A stretch of DNA of 64,000 nt from positions 9,362,001-9,426,000 of the forward strand of contig OY292280.1 in assembly GCA_958496175.1 (NCBI GenBank), given 5' to 3'. Both the position numbers and the translations under genes were made by a program. The notes under the pieces were generated by a model. It made no database searches, was not told the origin of the DNA, and was given only the letters and a program-made list of their open reading frames with translations. Shown piece by piece: positions 1 through 11,258 of this stretch. How positions within the stretch are numbered: the stretch's first letter is position 1; every line of letters starts with the position of its first letter. The stretch is from Sisyra terminalis. Its lineage: Eukaryota; Arthropoda; Insecta; Neuroptera; Sisyridae.

Positions 1-203
1 ATAAGGAAGGCAATTCAGGTTATTTAAGATCGGATTTTTTTTTTAATTAAATGTATTTTAATATTCAAATTTGCAACGTTTCGTTGAGTATCGTGACTTC
101 ATCAGGCTTCTATAAAAAGTTAAAATAATTACAAAATCAATCATTCATAAATCTATGATTATTTCGTTAATGTATGACGGTTTTGGTCGGATACTATAGA
201 CAA

Positions 204-1221
204 GAGACTGATTCAAAAAAAATGATGATTTTTTTTTCTCAATTATATCGAAAATATAGTTGGGAATGACAAAAAAAAATCCTGTGAAAGTTTAAGCTCT
301 TAATATTAATATTAAGAGGTGCCGCATCGCAAATTTCGATTTTCCATTTAAATAACATGGGAATAATATTCTCTTGCACTTTGGAATTTTATAGTTCACG
401 TTAGTAACAATATTTCGGAATGATCAAGGTGTATTCTTGTAGAAAATTGAACGATCTATAAAAAAGGTCTCTTGCAAGTTTTTGATATATTTGTTCCTTC
501 AAAAGTTATTCGAGGTCTAAGTTGAACTAAAGAGAAATTTTTAATATTTTTTCAATTTTTTGACGCAACCATGAATTTTATGAGAAAATTTTATAGGACA
601 TTTTTTATAGAGCACTTTTTTTCCTATAACTTATCTCTATAAAAGTTTTTGGTATTTTTCACAGGTCCTAAATTATTTAATGAAAATAAAAAAAATAATT
701 TTTATGTTAAAAATATAATAATTCAGGGAATTTTCAGTTTAATGCAAATAACTTAGGCCCTGTGAAAAATATCAAAAACTTTTGAATAGATAATTTATAG
801 GAAAAAAAGTTCTCTACAAAAAATGTTTTATAAAATTTTCTCATAAAATTAATGGTTGCGTCAAAAAATTGAAAAAATATTAAAATTTCTCTTTAGTTCA
901 ACTTTGACCTCGAATAACTTTTGAAGGAACAAATATATCAAAAACTTGTTTGAGACCTTTTTTGTAGATCGTTCAATTTTCTACAAGAATATACTTTGAT
1001 CATTCCGAAATATTGTCACCAACGTGAGCTATAAAATTCCAAAGTGCAAGAAAATATTGTTCCCATGTTATTTAAATGGAAAATCGAAATTTGCGATGCG
1101 GCACCTCTTAATGTTAATATTAAGTGCTTAAACTTTCACAGGATTTTTTTTTGTCATTCCCAACGATATTTTCGATATAATTAAGAAAAAAAAATCATAA
1201 TTTTTTTTTTAAATCCGTCTA
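204..1221. mobile_element. Foldback element, hAT-like, 8-bp target duplication
   Basis: The element is a giant palindrome. Its left arm (about 204-680) is the diverged reverse complement of its right arm (about 749-1221), around a spacer of about 70 bases. The outer ends read AGACTGATTC on the left and AGACGGATTT as the reverse complement of the right end. The 8-mer ATAGACAA flanks both sides perfectly (196-203 and 1222-1229), which fits hAT-type insertion. Inside each arm sits TTAATATTAATATTAAG next to GCCGCATCGCA, a box shared with the foldbacks at 22.2, 54.6 and (first part only) 60.2 kb. There is no transposase frame, so it is non-autonomous. Confidence 0.85.
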
Positions 1222-1230
1222 ATAGACAAT

Positions 1231-1902
1231 TAGTGTTCAACCGAATTTTCAGTTTCGGTTAAACTTTCGGCCTAGTATTAGTTTCGGATGTCGTCTAGCC
1301 GAAACTACAACTGAAACCGAAACTAAATTCGTGAGAAAAAAATGTTAAAAAATTATTTCTTTTCACTTATTAATTGATTCTTCATTTACGAATACTGATA
1401 ACTATCTCTTCATTAAATTTTAATTAATTTTATCATTAATATTTGTTTTTTCTGTTCGAAAGAAAACTGATTAAAGTTTAGAAGAAATTATTTTGTTTTT
1501 GAAGAAATAGAAAAGAGTACTTTCTACTTAGTATGCCTAAACATATTAGAAAAAAAGGTAATTTTGTAACTTTTATTTTTATTTTATGCTTATATTTACT
1601 AATATTAAAAAGAAATATCACGTGCACTTCTTTCAAATCAACCCCTTACTTCAGCACAAATAATTTATTTGGAATAAGAAATGATATTAATATATTATGT
1701 TAATGATAAGCTCAAATATTAGGGACAAAATTATTATTGAAAACCTATAGAATTTAAAAGTAAAGACTGACTAATTATGATTACCTTTTTTTTCTACGAA
1801 AACATGACCTTATATGAAAGCTTCGATTTCGGCCGAAACTAAGACTGATGCCGAAATTCGGTTTCAGTTTCGGCTGTAAAAATTAGTTTCGGTCGGACAC
1901 AA
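1231..1902. mobile_element. Non-autonomous hAT-like MITE
   Basis: The terminal inverted repeats read TAGTGTTCAACCGAA on the left and TTGTGTCCGACCGAAA as the reverse complement of the right end. Subterminal sequence is rich in short GTTTCGG and CCGAAAC boxes in both orientations. Candidate 8-bp target duplications are TAGACAAT (1223-1230) and TAAACAAC (1903-1910), matching at 6 of 8 positions. The interior is AT-rich and has no coding frame. Ends of the TAGTGTTC-CCGAAAC type are common in hAT elements. The element lies one base beyond the target duplication of the foldback at 204-1221, so the two insertions are effectively adjacent. Confidence 0.7.
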
Positions 1903-1910
1903 TAAACAAC

Positions 1911-2905
1911 CAATGGAGTAGCCGGAAAAAAAATTCTATTCTTTATAATCTTCTTTAGATTTCTTAAAGGTAATCGTATCCATTTCTATTATTCAAAAAT
2001 AGGCCTATATGTTAGTTCCCTATACAAATTTCTGTACTAATAGGTTATGGGCCCAGAGCAACTGATATTCAAAACAGTTATAATTACTAATTAACCAAAC
2101 ATTTTGTTCTTAAATTCGGTTCAATCGAACCTCAAAGGTTCCGTGAATCATTCTCGGAAGTTCTTTTCAGATTCGATCATGTTATCAATTGTATATCTTA
2201 TCTTTGTACAGATGTGTTCCCACTTCTTAAATAGGGAAAATCATATTTTATTTTTCCTTTTAAGAGTTTGGTGATTGCGTATATGAAAGTATTAAAGATC
2301 AGTACCGCCAAAAAAGTTAAGAACCTCTGCACCTAATTATCATTTTTGCAAAGAAATAAACACAAAAAAATAAACGCCGGATTAATAATTAACTTCCAAG
2401 TATATACTAACCAGTAAGCTGGGCAAGAAAATAAAATTTTTTTATATATGAAAAACATTGCTCAGGATACAAAATAAAACTATTATTAAAACTATAGATT
2501 TCTATAAACATTCCCCTTCTATAATTATTGTATATCAACCCTCTGAAAAAACCTAATCCCATTTCTTTAGAAGATTATTTCAACCCCCTAATTCTTTTTT
2601 CTAGAAATCCTGATAAAAATTAATCATTTGCCGTTATTTTTTGCTTTTAAAAAAAAGGAAAGAACATTTCCCAAACGCATTTTTACGGAATATATAGTTG
2701 GCACAATTATCTTTCATGTATGTCCTGTGGGATCCAGGCTAAATGAGGCCCAGACACGAGACGTTTTAACTCCCTCAGGACTATTCTAACTACCTACAAC
2801 AAAGAACCTGTTTTCATTTACCGGTAAACAACAACATTTGCACCTACACGCCATTTTTAAGCACATAATCAATTTGGATTTTGGTGGAAAATTATACCAA
2901 ATAAA
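1911..2905. other. AT-rich stretch, nothing recognised
   Basis: No coding frame, tandem repeat or terminal-repeat pair was recognised here. The sequence is AT-rich and appears single-copy within the window. Confidence 0.4.
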
Positions 2906-3064
2906 ATGATCATAAAATCACTTTATAATAAGTTTTTATTACCAGAAACTAATCAAATGTTAGTGGATACAATTGTCGAATATTTACAACACATATTGGC
3001 ATCAAAAGAAAAGCCTTTATTACTTAAAGATCGATGGTATTGTTTAAATAATGTAAATATTTAA
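2906..3064 (+). CDS. Short ATG-initiated frame, possible exon, unidentified
   Basis: An ATG opens a 52-codon frame ending in TAA, in sequence unlike the surrounding satellite. The translation has balanced composition (for example VDTIVEYLQHILASKEK) rather than the Lys/Asn/Ile/Phe-only look of nearby AT-rich frames. A possible splice acceptor (TTTTTATTACCAG) lies inside it near 2943 and a possible donor (AATGTAAAT) near 3052, so it could be part of a spliced exon. I recognise no family. It is short enough to be chance. Confidence 0.2.
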   Translation: MIIKSLYNKFLLPETNQMLVDTIVEYLQHILASKEKPLLLKDRWYCLNNVNI

Positions 3065-3109
3065 AAATTTAGAACAAAAAAGATCTTGAATTTTTGGAAT
3101 TGTTTGCGC

Positions 3110-5395
3110 AGGCGCTCAATCAACTATCAAGTCATATAGTTCAACTTTCACCAAATTTTTTCACTTCAACTTTGACCATTAATAACTTTAAGGGAAATAA
3201 ATTTATCAAAAAATACCAAGAAAGCTTTTTTGTAGAGCATTTAATTTTCTAGAAGAAAACATAAAACCTTGGTTAAACATTGATGTACTTATTAGTAACA
3301 ATATTTTCCTAAGTTGAATAATCAAATCATAGAAATAGATCACTGTTCAGAGCTTGATTATAAAGAAAGGATTGATCTGACAAAAATATATATTCAGACC
3401 TCTTTTGTAGAATAATAAATTTGTTTTGATAGTATATAAAGATTTTGCTAAGAATATTAATTTGTTTATTAGCAACAAAATTCCAAAGATTGAAAATATA
3501 ATGGTAAAAACATATCCATGTTCAAGAATCAATTATAAGAAAACTGTTGATGTGATGAAAATTTAGTATTTCCCCGTTTTTGTAGAACATTCAATTTACT
3601 TAAATTATGTATTATATTTTGCTTTATTTATAAATTAGTTAATTAGTGACAAAATTCTAAAAGTAAAAAATTAAATCGTAAAAATAGATCAAAGTTCAAA
3701 GCTTGATTATAAGGAAGCGGTTGTTCTGACGAAAATCAACAAGCCTATCTTTTTTGTAGAAAGTTTAATTTTCTTTGAGAATATAAGGGAAAACATGATT
3801 TTCGTAATTAAAACATATCAATGTTGAAGATTAGATATAAAGAAAACAGATGATCTTATGAAAATTTACGATTCCACCTTTTTTATAGAATATTTGATTA
3901 ACTTTAAAAATATATAAATAATTGTTATTTAATAAGTTACAAAATTCCACACTTTAAAAATTAAATCGTCAAAACAAATCAATGTTTAAGACTCGATTAT
4001 AAGAAAACAGTTGGTCTGACGAGAATTTATAACTCAACCTTTTTTGTAGAACAATCCATATTCTGTAAGAGTATAAAAAAATTGGTTTAAAATTAATTTG
4101 TCAATTAGTAAAAAAAATCCAAATTTGAAGAATTAAAACGTAAAAACAGATCCAGGTTCAAGGCTTGATTACAAGGAAAGGGTTGGTCTAACGAATTTTT
4201 TTTATAGAGCAATAACTTTTCTTTATGATTATATAAAAATTTTGCTTTAGATATTAATTTATAAGTAAGTTACAAAATTTCATAGTTAAACAATAAAATA
4301 GTAATAACATCAATGTTCAAGGTTCTTATTTAAGAAAACTGTTGTTTATACAATATATAGAATATGTTGTGGTTCTATTTAAGTTGTATAATTTAATATA
4401 TTAATATGTAAAAATCATATCATAAACATAAATTTGAACAGTAATTTAAACAGAAATATTTGCTACGTATTACCCAGATACGTATTTCGATTACCAAGCA
4501 ATCTTCCTCAGTGGTCATGAAGTAGTTTAACTTCTGTTCAAATTTATGTTTATGGTATAATTTTTATATATTAATATATTATATTATACAACTAAAATAG
4601 GACCACAATATATTCTATATATTGTATAAACAAAAGTTTTCTTAAATAAGAGCCTTGAACATTGATGTTGTTACTATTTTATTGTTTAACTATGGAATTT
4701 TGTAACTTACTTATAAATTAATATCTAAAGCAAAATTTTTATATATTCATAAAACAAATTTATTGCTCTATAAAAAAAAATTCGTTGTATCAACCATTTC
4801 CTTGTAATCAAGCCTTGAACCTGGATCTGTTTTTACGTTTTAATTCTTCAAATTTGGATTTTTTTTACTAATTAACAAATTAATTTTAAGCCAATTTTCT
4901 TATGTTTTTAAAGAATATGGATTGTTCTATAAAAAAGGTTGATCTATAAATTTTCGTCAGACCAATCGTTTTCTTATAATCGAGTCTTAAATATTGATCT
5001 GTTTTGACGATTTAATTTTTCTTCTATTATTTTTTGTGTAAAAATTAATTTACTCTAAGAGCATATAAATATTTCGCTATAATCATTTGTAAGTTAATTA
5101 GTGATAAAATTCCAGACAATTAACGTTAAAATAGATCCAGACTTAGGGTCCGCTTGTAAGGAAATCGTTGGTTTAACGAAAATTCGCAATTTAACCTTTT
5201 TTGTAGAACATTCAATTTTCTTTGAGAAATTGTAAGGAATTTGTTGTAAATTAAGCAATTCGTTCAAGAATCCTCAAGTTGATAGTTTAAGTCGTAAAAG
5301 CAGATCCTGGTTCAAGGCACAATTATGAAGATATGGTTAATCTAACCAAAAAAATCACAATTAAACCTTTTTTGTAGAATATTTAGTTTATTTTA
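3110..5395. repeat. Diverged ~170-bp satellite, partly inverted
   Basis: Units recur about every 130-176 bases. Each carries a box like CTTGATTATAAGGAAA, then GGTTGGTCTAACGAAAATTT, then CCTTTTTTGTAGAACATT, then TTAGTAACAAAATTCC. Recognisable boxes start near 3353, 3523, 3699, 3830, 3992, 4163, 5150, 5316 and, continuing into the next feature, 5492. From about 4632 to 5022 the units run in reverse and are the mirror image of 3961-4344, making an inverted repeat around a CGAAAT-family copy. Divergence between units is high, so the array is old. No coding content is seen. Confidence 0.8.
4345..4631. mobile_element. CGAAAT-family copy, internally deleted
   Basis: It has the family's outer sequence on both sides (TTTATACAATATATAGAAT on the left, TATTGTATAAAC on the right) and the inner AAACATAAATTTGAAC block. 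It keeps only one conserved motif, on the minus strand at about 4482-4535 (TATTTCGATTACCAAGCAAT). The central palindrome and the second motif are missing. It sits exactly at the centre of the inverted satellite arms, and no target duplication can be separated from those arms. Confidence 0.75.
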
Positions 5396-6150
5396 AGAAA
5401 ATATAAATATTTTGCTCTCAATATTGCAAGTTTATTATTTAAAAAATTCCTTACTTTTAACATTAAACCGTGAAAACTGATTTTGATTTGAAGCTCAATT
5501 ATTGGAAAACGGTTTGTCTAACGAAAATTTGCGTTCAAACCTTTTTTGTAGAACATTTAACTTCCTGCATGAATATAGTATGTTCAATAGATTTTCCAGT
5601 ATGATGGTTTAAAATTTGATTAAAAAATCAAAACTGCAGTGGTTGTTCTCTAAATATTAATTATATAGACTCAATTTTATAGAATTTTTTTTTTCATCCT
5701 AAATAATATTTTTTTATCCTTTTTTAAAGAAATGGAGATTTTATTGGCCAAACCTAATATATAATGTATATGGAAGAAAATATAAATATTTTGCTATAAA
5801 TATTGTTAGTTTATTAATTAGAAAATTCCTTACTTTTAATATTAAATCGTGGAAACTGATTTTGATTTGAAGCTTGATTATTGGAAAACGGTTTGTCTAA
5901 CGAAAATTTGCATTCAGACCTTTTTTGTAGAACATTTAATTTCCTGCATAAATATAGTATGTGAAATAGATTTTCCAGTATGAAGGTTTAAAATTGGATT
6001 AAAAAACAAAACTGCAGTGGTAGTTCTCTAAATATTAATATTAAAGGCTCAATTTTATATTATTTTCTTTTCATCCTGAATAATATTTTTTATTTATCCT
6101 TTTTTAAAAAATGTAGATTTTATTGGGCCAACTTAATATATAATGTATAT
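5396..6150. repeat. 380-bp tandem duplication
   Basis: The block starting at 5396 (GAAAATATAAATATTTTGCT) is repeated starting at 5776 with only scattered substitutions and small gaps. Each copy contains one satellite box (TTGATTTGAAGCT...GGTTTGTCTAACGAAAATTT) plus non-satellite sequence ending in AATATATAATGTATAT. The two copies resemble each other far more than neighbouring satellite units do, so this duplication is younger than the array. Confidence 0.85.
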
Positions 6151-6236
6151 ATAGATGGACCTTTGAAGTTCCCTTTTCTGTCCTCTGTTCTCTTTAAAAG
6201 AATTCTATGATTTTAATATAAAGAAGATGATGATCC

Positions 6237-6240
<4 letters not shown>

Positions 6241-6276
<36 letters not shown>
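6241..6276. repeat. (AT)18 microsatellite
   Basis: An uninterrupted run of 18 AT dinucleotides, just beyond the 380-bp duplications. Confidence 0.98.
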
Positions 6277-6278
<2 letters not shown>

Positions 6279-6289
6279 ATAAACGGTTT

Positions 6290-6730
6290 ATGCTGTTTTT
6301 AATAAAAGCTTCGTTTTAATTATAAAGAAAGAGCTTTTTTCTCGTTGTTTTATTATACGCCGCCTACTATGTAATAGGAGCATGGCACAGTATTGTGCGG
6401 AAAAGTGGAGAAGAAAAAAGCGCGGAAAATGAGAAGTGAAATGAATTAATGAAAAAGCACACAGTGGGGTTAACGAAGGGTGTGTTGTGACAAATTTGTA
6501 CCGCCGTGGAAAATCAGCGTCAATTTTAGCGATAACTAAATTATGGATGGAAGAAAATTTGTTCAATGGGAAATGCGGCGTGGATTATGAAGACACGAGC
6601 TATTGCCTGCCTCGATAACCGGATAGTGATCGTGAACAGATGCTTCGGGCACCCCCACCCCACCCCCTACTTCCCCCACTCCCCCACTTAAAAGATCGCA
6701 CCAAAGCACCCTATCATCCCTTTCGAGATA
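6290..6730. other. Less AT-rich single-copy island with cytosine tract
   Basis: Composition shifts away from the AT-rich repeats. Open frames exist on the minus strand but look like low-complexity chance frames. At 6652-6687 the plus strand carries several runs of four or five C separated by one to five bases, so the minus strand could form a G-quadruplex. No gene is recognised. Confidence 0.4.
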
Positions 6731-7318
6731 ATCGTTTCGAAACGGTTCACTTTCGATTAAATTACAAAATCAAGCAATATTGACACGGTTGATAACGATA
6801 AGGAGTTGATTAATAAAATTATACTTAATCATGTCAATTAATATTCCAATTAAAAATTGATATTTCCGCATGATACCTTATCAAATCGTCAAAATTACAC
6901 CCTGGATTTGGAATATATCGTTTCTCATTTAAGTGAGATCACTTCCAAATATCATACCCGTTTTTAGGATCTATATTCCCCCTTTAAAGTTCGTCCCTTT
7001 AGTTAAACGCTTCTTTGAATATGGAAAAACTTAATCTATAAATACATAAATATATAAATGAGATAACCTGTAACTTTTATAAGTTTTCGAAAAAATATAT
7101 AATTTAAAAAATCACTTGAACTCTTGTGCCAATATTAGTGACTACCAAAGAGTTGATTATTCAACTATTTGAACAATTGTTGCATGGCAATCGAAATACG
7201 TATTTCAAAGTAATGAGCCATCTTTTTTTTGGAAAATATGATCAATTTTTTAAACTACTTACAAAAATACGTGCCTGAAAGCTTCAATTTATCGTTTTTT
7301 TGAGCAAAAGTATAAAGT
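6731..7318. other. AT-rich stretch with one motif fragment
   Basis: Mostly featureless AT-rich DNA. At about 7170-7208 there is a fragment of the CGAAAT motif (GGCAATCGAAATACGTAT), presumably an old decayed copy. No gene is seen. Confidence 0.4.
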
Positions 7319-7331
7319 GATCAACTGTATA

Positions 7332-7835
7332 ATCAAAATATGATTTTTTCGCTGACTTTGATCAGTTATACTGTGTATACAATATAAAGGATATATTGCG
7401 GTCTAATTTATGTAGTATAATTTAAAATAATAATATATAAAAATCATACCATAAACATAAATTTGAACAGAAGTTCAAACAAAAATATTCGTGACGTATT
7501 GCCCAGATACGTATTTCGATTGCCAAGCAATCTTCCTCAGTGGTCATCAAATAGTTTGAATCACTCCATAACTGCTTTGTGATGATTCACACATATGATT
7601 TCACACACCACACTTTGTGAATCATCACAAAGCAGTTACGGAGTGATCCAAACTACTTGATGACCACTGATGAAGATTCCTTGGCAATCGAAATACGTAT
7701 CTAAGCAATACGTCACAAACATTTTTGTTTGAACTTCATTTCAAATTTATGTTTATGGTATGTTTTTTATATTTTAATATATTAAATTATAATACAAAAA
7801 TTGGACTGCAATATATCCTATATATTGTATACACG
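7332..7835 (-). mobile_element. CGAAAT-family element with 13-bp target duplication
   Basis: The long end at the left is ATCAAAATATGATTTTTTCGC followed by TGACTTTGATCAGTTATACTG. The short end at the right is ATATTGTATACAC. Inverted inner copies of the motif lie at about 7493-7570 (minus) and 7650-7730 (plus, CTGATGAAGATTCCTTGGCAAT), around a palindrome containing TGAATCATCACAAAGCAGTT. Flanks are GATCAACTGTATA (7319-7331) and GATCAACTATATA (7836-7848), 12 of 13 identical. Strand is set by the asymmetric tail, taken as the 3' end. No protein frame is present. Confidence 0.85.
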
Positions 7836-7848
7836 GATCAACTATATA

Positions 7849-8149
7849 TACAGTAGGGGATATATTTTTAGCTTAAGTTCTCAAACTTATAAATTTTGTA
7901 TTTATATTTACTTTTTTGGGTAATCAAATAGCTTTCAGTTTTCCAAATCAACTATAATTTTATTTTCTTATTCTAAACTTAATATACTTATAAAAACAAA
8001 CGATAAATTATTAATTCAAAAAATAAGTTTTAAATACAAAATGAACAATTTCAATGTTCTCTCCAATAATATGCCTTCGATTGTGTGTGCAGCAAACTCA
8101 AAAAAAAGTCATATTTTTGAAATATTAATATCCAAAGCAAGTAATTAAT
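7849..8149. other. AT-rich stretch, no gene
   Basis: Nothing recognised beyond AT-rich sequence between two mobile-element copies. Confidence 0.4.
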
Positions 8150-8425
8150 ATAAACTTAAACAAATATATTACTGACGTATTGCTCAGATACGTATTTCGA
8201 TTGCCAAGCAAACTTCCATAGTGGTCAACAAGTAGTATAAGATCGTTCCGTAACTGCTATGTGTTGAGCCACATGATTTATCATGAACCGATCCAATACT
8301 ACTTGAAGAACACTGAGGAAAGTAGCTTGGCAATTGAAATACGTATCTGGGCAGTAAGTCCATAATTCATTTGTTTGAACTTTTGATCAAATTTATGTTA
8401 ATTGTTTGTGTCCTTAAATTAAATT
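8150..8425. mobile_element. Diverged CGAAAT-family copy
   Basis: A highly diverged member with both inverted motifs: minus at about 8173-8245 (GACGTATTGCTCAGATACGT then TTTCGATTGCCAAGCAAACT) and plus at about 8308-8370 (CTGAGGAAAGTAGCTTGGC, then AATTGAAATACGTATCTGG). The outer AT-rich arms are shortened and no target duplication was found. The hairpin is largely kept although surrounding sequence has drifted. Confidence 0.7.
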
Positions 8426-8549
8426 ACATAAATAAGATGACAATATATTATATAACAATAATTTATTCGTCGCTAGCAAACGGGAAAATAGTTATTAATA
8501 TTGAATAACATAAAAGTTTCTTTTGGTTTCAAAATACACATACATTTTT

Positions 8550-8690
8550 CATGTAGCAGAAGTTACCCATTTGTACACATGCGCATTTATAGTTATTTTC
8601 AACAACTTCTGTGATGATTTTCACCCAATTTTGTGATCACCAATGAAAATTGTTTGGCAGTCGAAATACGTACCAAATATTTTTTTTAAA
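8550..8690. repeat. Dispersed repeat fragment with CGAAAT motif
   Basis: It begins with GTAGCAGAAGTTACCCATTT and ACACATGCG, a segment that recurs near 58.93 kb (ATAGCAGAAGTTACCTGTTT). It ends with a decayed CGAAAT motif (TTGTTTGGCAGTCGAAATAC). This suggests a further repeat family that shares the motif. Confidence 0.5.
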
Positions 8691-8699
8691 TATTTCGTT

Positions 8700-9740
8700 T
8701 GAAAAAAAAGAATGATTAAATAAATATAAGAACTTTTGAATATATTTTTTATAGAAAACTGACTTATTTAAATCATGAAATTAATGAATAAAGCTTTGGG
8801 CAGAACAGAGCTTTTGAGCTTTCACCCACAAATTGAAAATTTATTTTGCCAAAGAAGAATTTATATTAATGGAGGATATCTTTTTTGAATTTAACGTAAT
8901 ACTATTTCTGGGAAAAGTAAAATTGTGATTGAATTTTTGCACGACAAAAAAAGCGCAATAAAAGGCCGAACTAATCAAGGCTGCGTCCTTGAGGGTCGGA
9001 CGGAAATGATCGAAAATCGGAACGAGCAACGATCGGATTAAGATAGGGTATATGTTTTCCTTTTCATTTTCCTCGACAGTAATCAATGTTAGGGGAGGCG
9101 AAATATCTATAAAATGAAAGTCAATCATCATATTGTCAGAGTGACGAGAATTTTTTCCCCCATACTGAAGAAAAACGCGCATACTACTGGAGTTATAGAA
9201 AGGGGATTCTGGAGAATATATATATACTTATATATAAATTGTTTCAATTAAAACATAACCTTTTTGCTCGTATGAAATATTCATTCGGCATTCGGGCTCG
9301 AAGGGTAAAACGTGAAGGGTACAACCACCACTAAAGATAATATGTAACCTGCATAAATATATTACACGAAAACGCTTCAGGCTTACCAAAGTTCCATAAT
9401 TGTTCCAACAAATGCAAAACATAGTAAATGACACAACACGAAAGCCTCCAATAGTTGGTACGCGCAAATAATTTACATTCCAACAATTCGCAATTTCACG
9501 TTGCACGTTCGATTTTCTTCGCGAAATACTTTTGCGACACCAATCAGATTAGACCTTTCATCTTGTTCGTTAAACGCAAACTGTTCCACTTGACAAAGTC
9601 ACAATGGAAATTTTATTCGTTAGTTATCCGGGAAACTTCTTCAACCAAAAAAAGTTCATCATCAATGCTAGTTAAAGTTTTTAATTGTGATATGGTTTCA
9701 ACAAGATGGGGTAACTTGCCACCTTATAAATAATTGGGTA
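8700..9740. other. Single-copy island, no supported gene
   Basis: Less AT-rich than its neighbours, especially 8960-9060 and 9290-9500. Frames on both strands start at non-ATG codons or have biased composition and match nothing I recognise. Could be conserved non-coding DNA (inference). Confidence 0.35.
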
Positions 9741-10178
9741 ATAATGCTTATAATTTCTTATTGAGCATATGATGTATACTTTCAATTTTTTTTCTTTAGG
9801 TATACAAGAAGAATCGAGTTTATTCTAATTGCTCAGAAAAATAATATCCATGGATAAATTTGTCAGAGAATTTTACTAATTTGATACTCAGATTGGAGGG
9901 CTATAAGTATGACATTGGTGACCCAATACCGATTAGCTAAAAAAATCATAAAGTTTGAAATTCTCAATTTATTTTTACCAATCGTTTGGGAAATAAAGTT
10001 CATTAGTTTCTAATTAATTTCAGAAAGTTAATAATTTAGTCATTGAAGTGGTACAATGTAAAGAAACTATGGTTTTTAGTGACATATATCTACAAAATTG
10101 AAGAAAAATTTATAAAAATATAGTGCAATAATAAAACAATAAGAAAAACTAAAGAAATATAACCAGTAAAAAAATATT
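9741..10178. other. AT-rich stretch, no gene
   Basis: No repeat unit, terminal repeat or coding signal was recognised. Confidence 0.35.
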
Positions 10179-10800
10179 TTCCACACTTTCCAGTTAAGCA
10201 AACTTTTCCAAAGTGGTAAAAATCAAAAGAACAGTAAACTCGCTTTCCACACATAAAAATTTTCATCGTTTGTGAAAATCAAGTTTTCCTACAGTTAATT
10301 GTTGGATATAATATGAGAATTAACACATTATGTGTTTTTAGGATTCGAAAAATATTTTTCCTACTTTTCAGTCAAGCAAACTTTTCCAAAGTGGTAAAAA
10401 TCAAAACAACAGTAAACTCGCTTTCCACACATAAAAATTTTTATCGTTTGTGAAAATCAAGTTTTCCCACGGTTAATTGTTGGATATAATATGGGAATTT
10501 TGGATATAATATGGGAATTAACACATTATGTGTTTTTTAGGATTCGAAAAATATTTTCCCTACTTTCCAGTCAAGCAAACTTTTCCAAAATGGTAAAAAT
10601 CAAAATAACAGTAAATTTGGTTTTCCCACAGTCAATTGTTGGATATAATATGGGAATTAACACATTAGGGATGAATAATTTCCCTAATTTTTGATTGGAC
10701 CAAATTTCCCTAACTGACAAAAATTAAAACACCATTTTCACGCTTACATTTTCATCGCTAAAGAAATTCAATTTTTCACACGCTTTACGCTTGAAAAGGG
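10179..10800. repeat. ~177-bp satellite, about 3.5 units
   Basis: Units carry AAGCAAACTTTTCCAAAGTG near 10195, 10373 and 10570 (spacing about 177, then about 195 because of a local 16-base duplication of TTGGATATAATATGGGAA). Further boxes are TCGTTTGTGAAAATCAAGTT and AATTAACACATTATGTG. The last partial unit (10690-10800) is strongly diverged. The same consensus core appears in the array at 49.7-50.3 kb. Confidence 0.85.
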
Positions 10801-11258
10801 TGGAAAATATTTTCCAAATCCTTAAAAACATCTAAATTAATATAAATGCATATTTGTGTCGATGAAATTTGGGAAGTGTTTTCCTTATACGATACAGATA
10901 TATAACAAGAAAGGGTTTTTTGATAATTCCTCCCCTAAAAGAGTGAAAAATGGTGACAAAGTTTGTACGGCATAACGTCTAATAAACAATCGAAATTTTA
11001 AATTTCATAGTCAGTATCATTATATACGAAATGTAATTACCTTTTGTTATAAAACAAAGTTGGTTTAATATGAGAACCAAAAACTTTGGGTCTGCATAAA
11101 AATTTAAACTCTGATATATCTGAAAATGGTTAAGTTTATAAGTGAGCATTAAGTTTTTTGGCTTTCACATATTGTAAACCTGAAAATCCGAAATACGTAT
11201 TCACAAATACATAAGTGAGCGAATATTGAATAGCGAGGAATTCGGTGAACTAAAAGAA
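10801..11258. other. AT-rich stretch, no gene
   Basis: No repeat structure or coding signal was recognised. A minus-strand frame at its right end is AT-biased and looks like chance. Confidence 0.35.

Noticed and set aside
1..195. Any feature in the first bases
   Set aside because: AT-rich sequence with no recognisable repeat end or frame.
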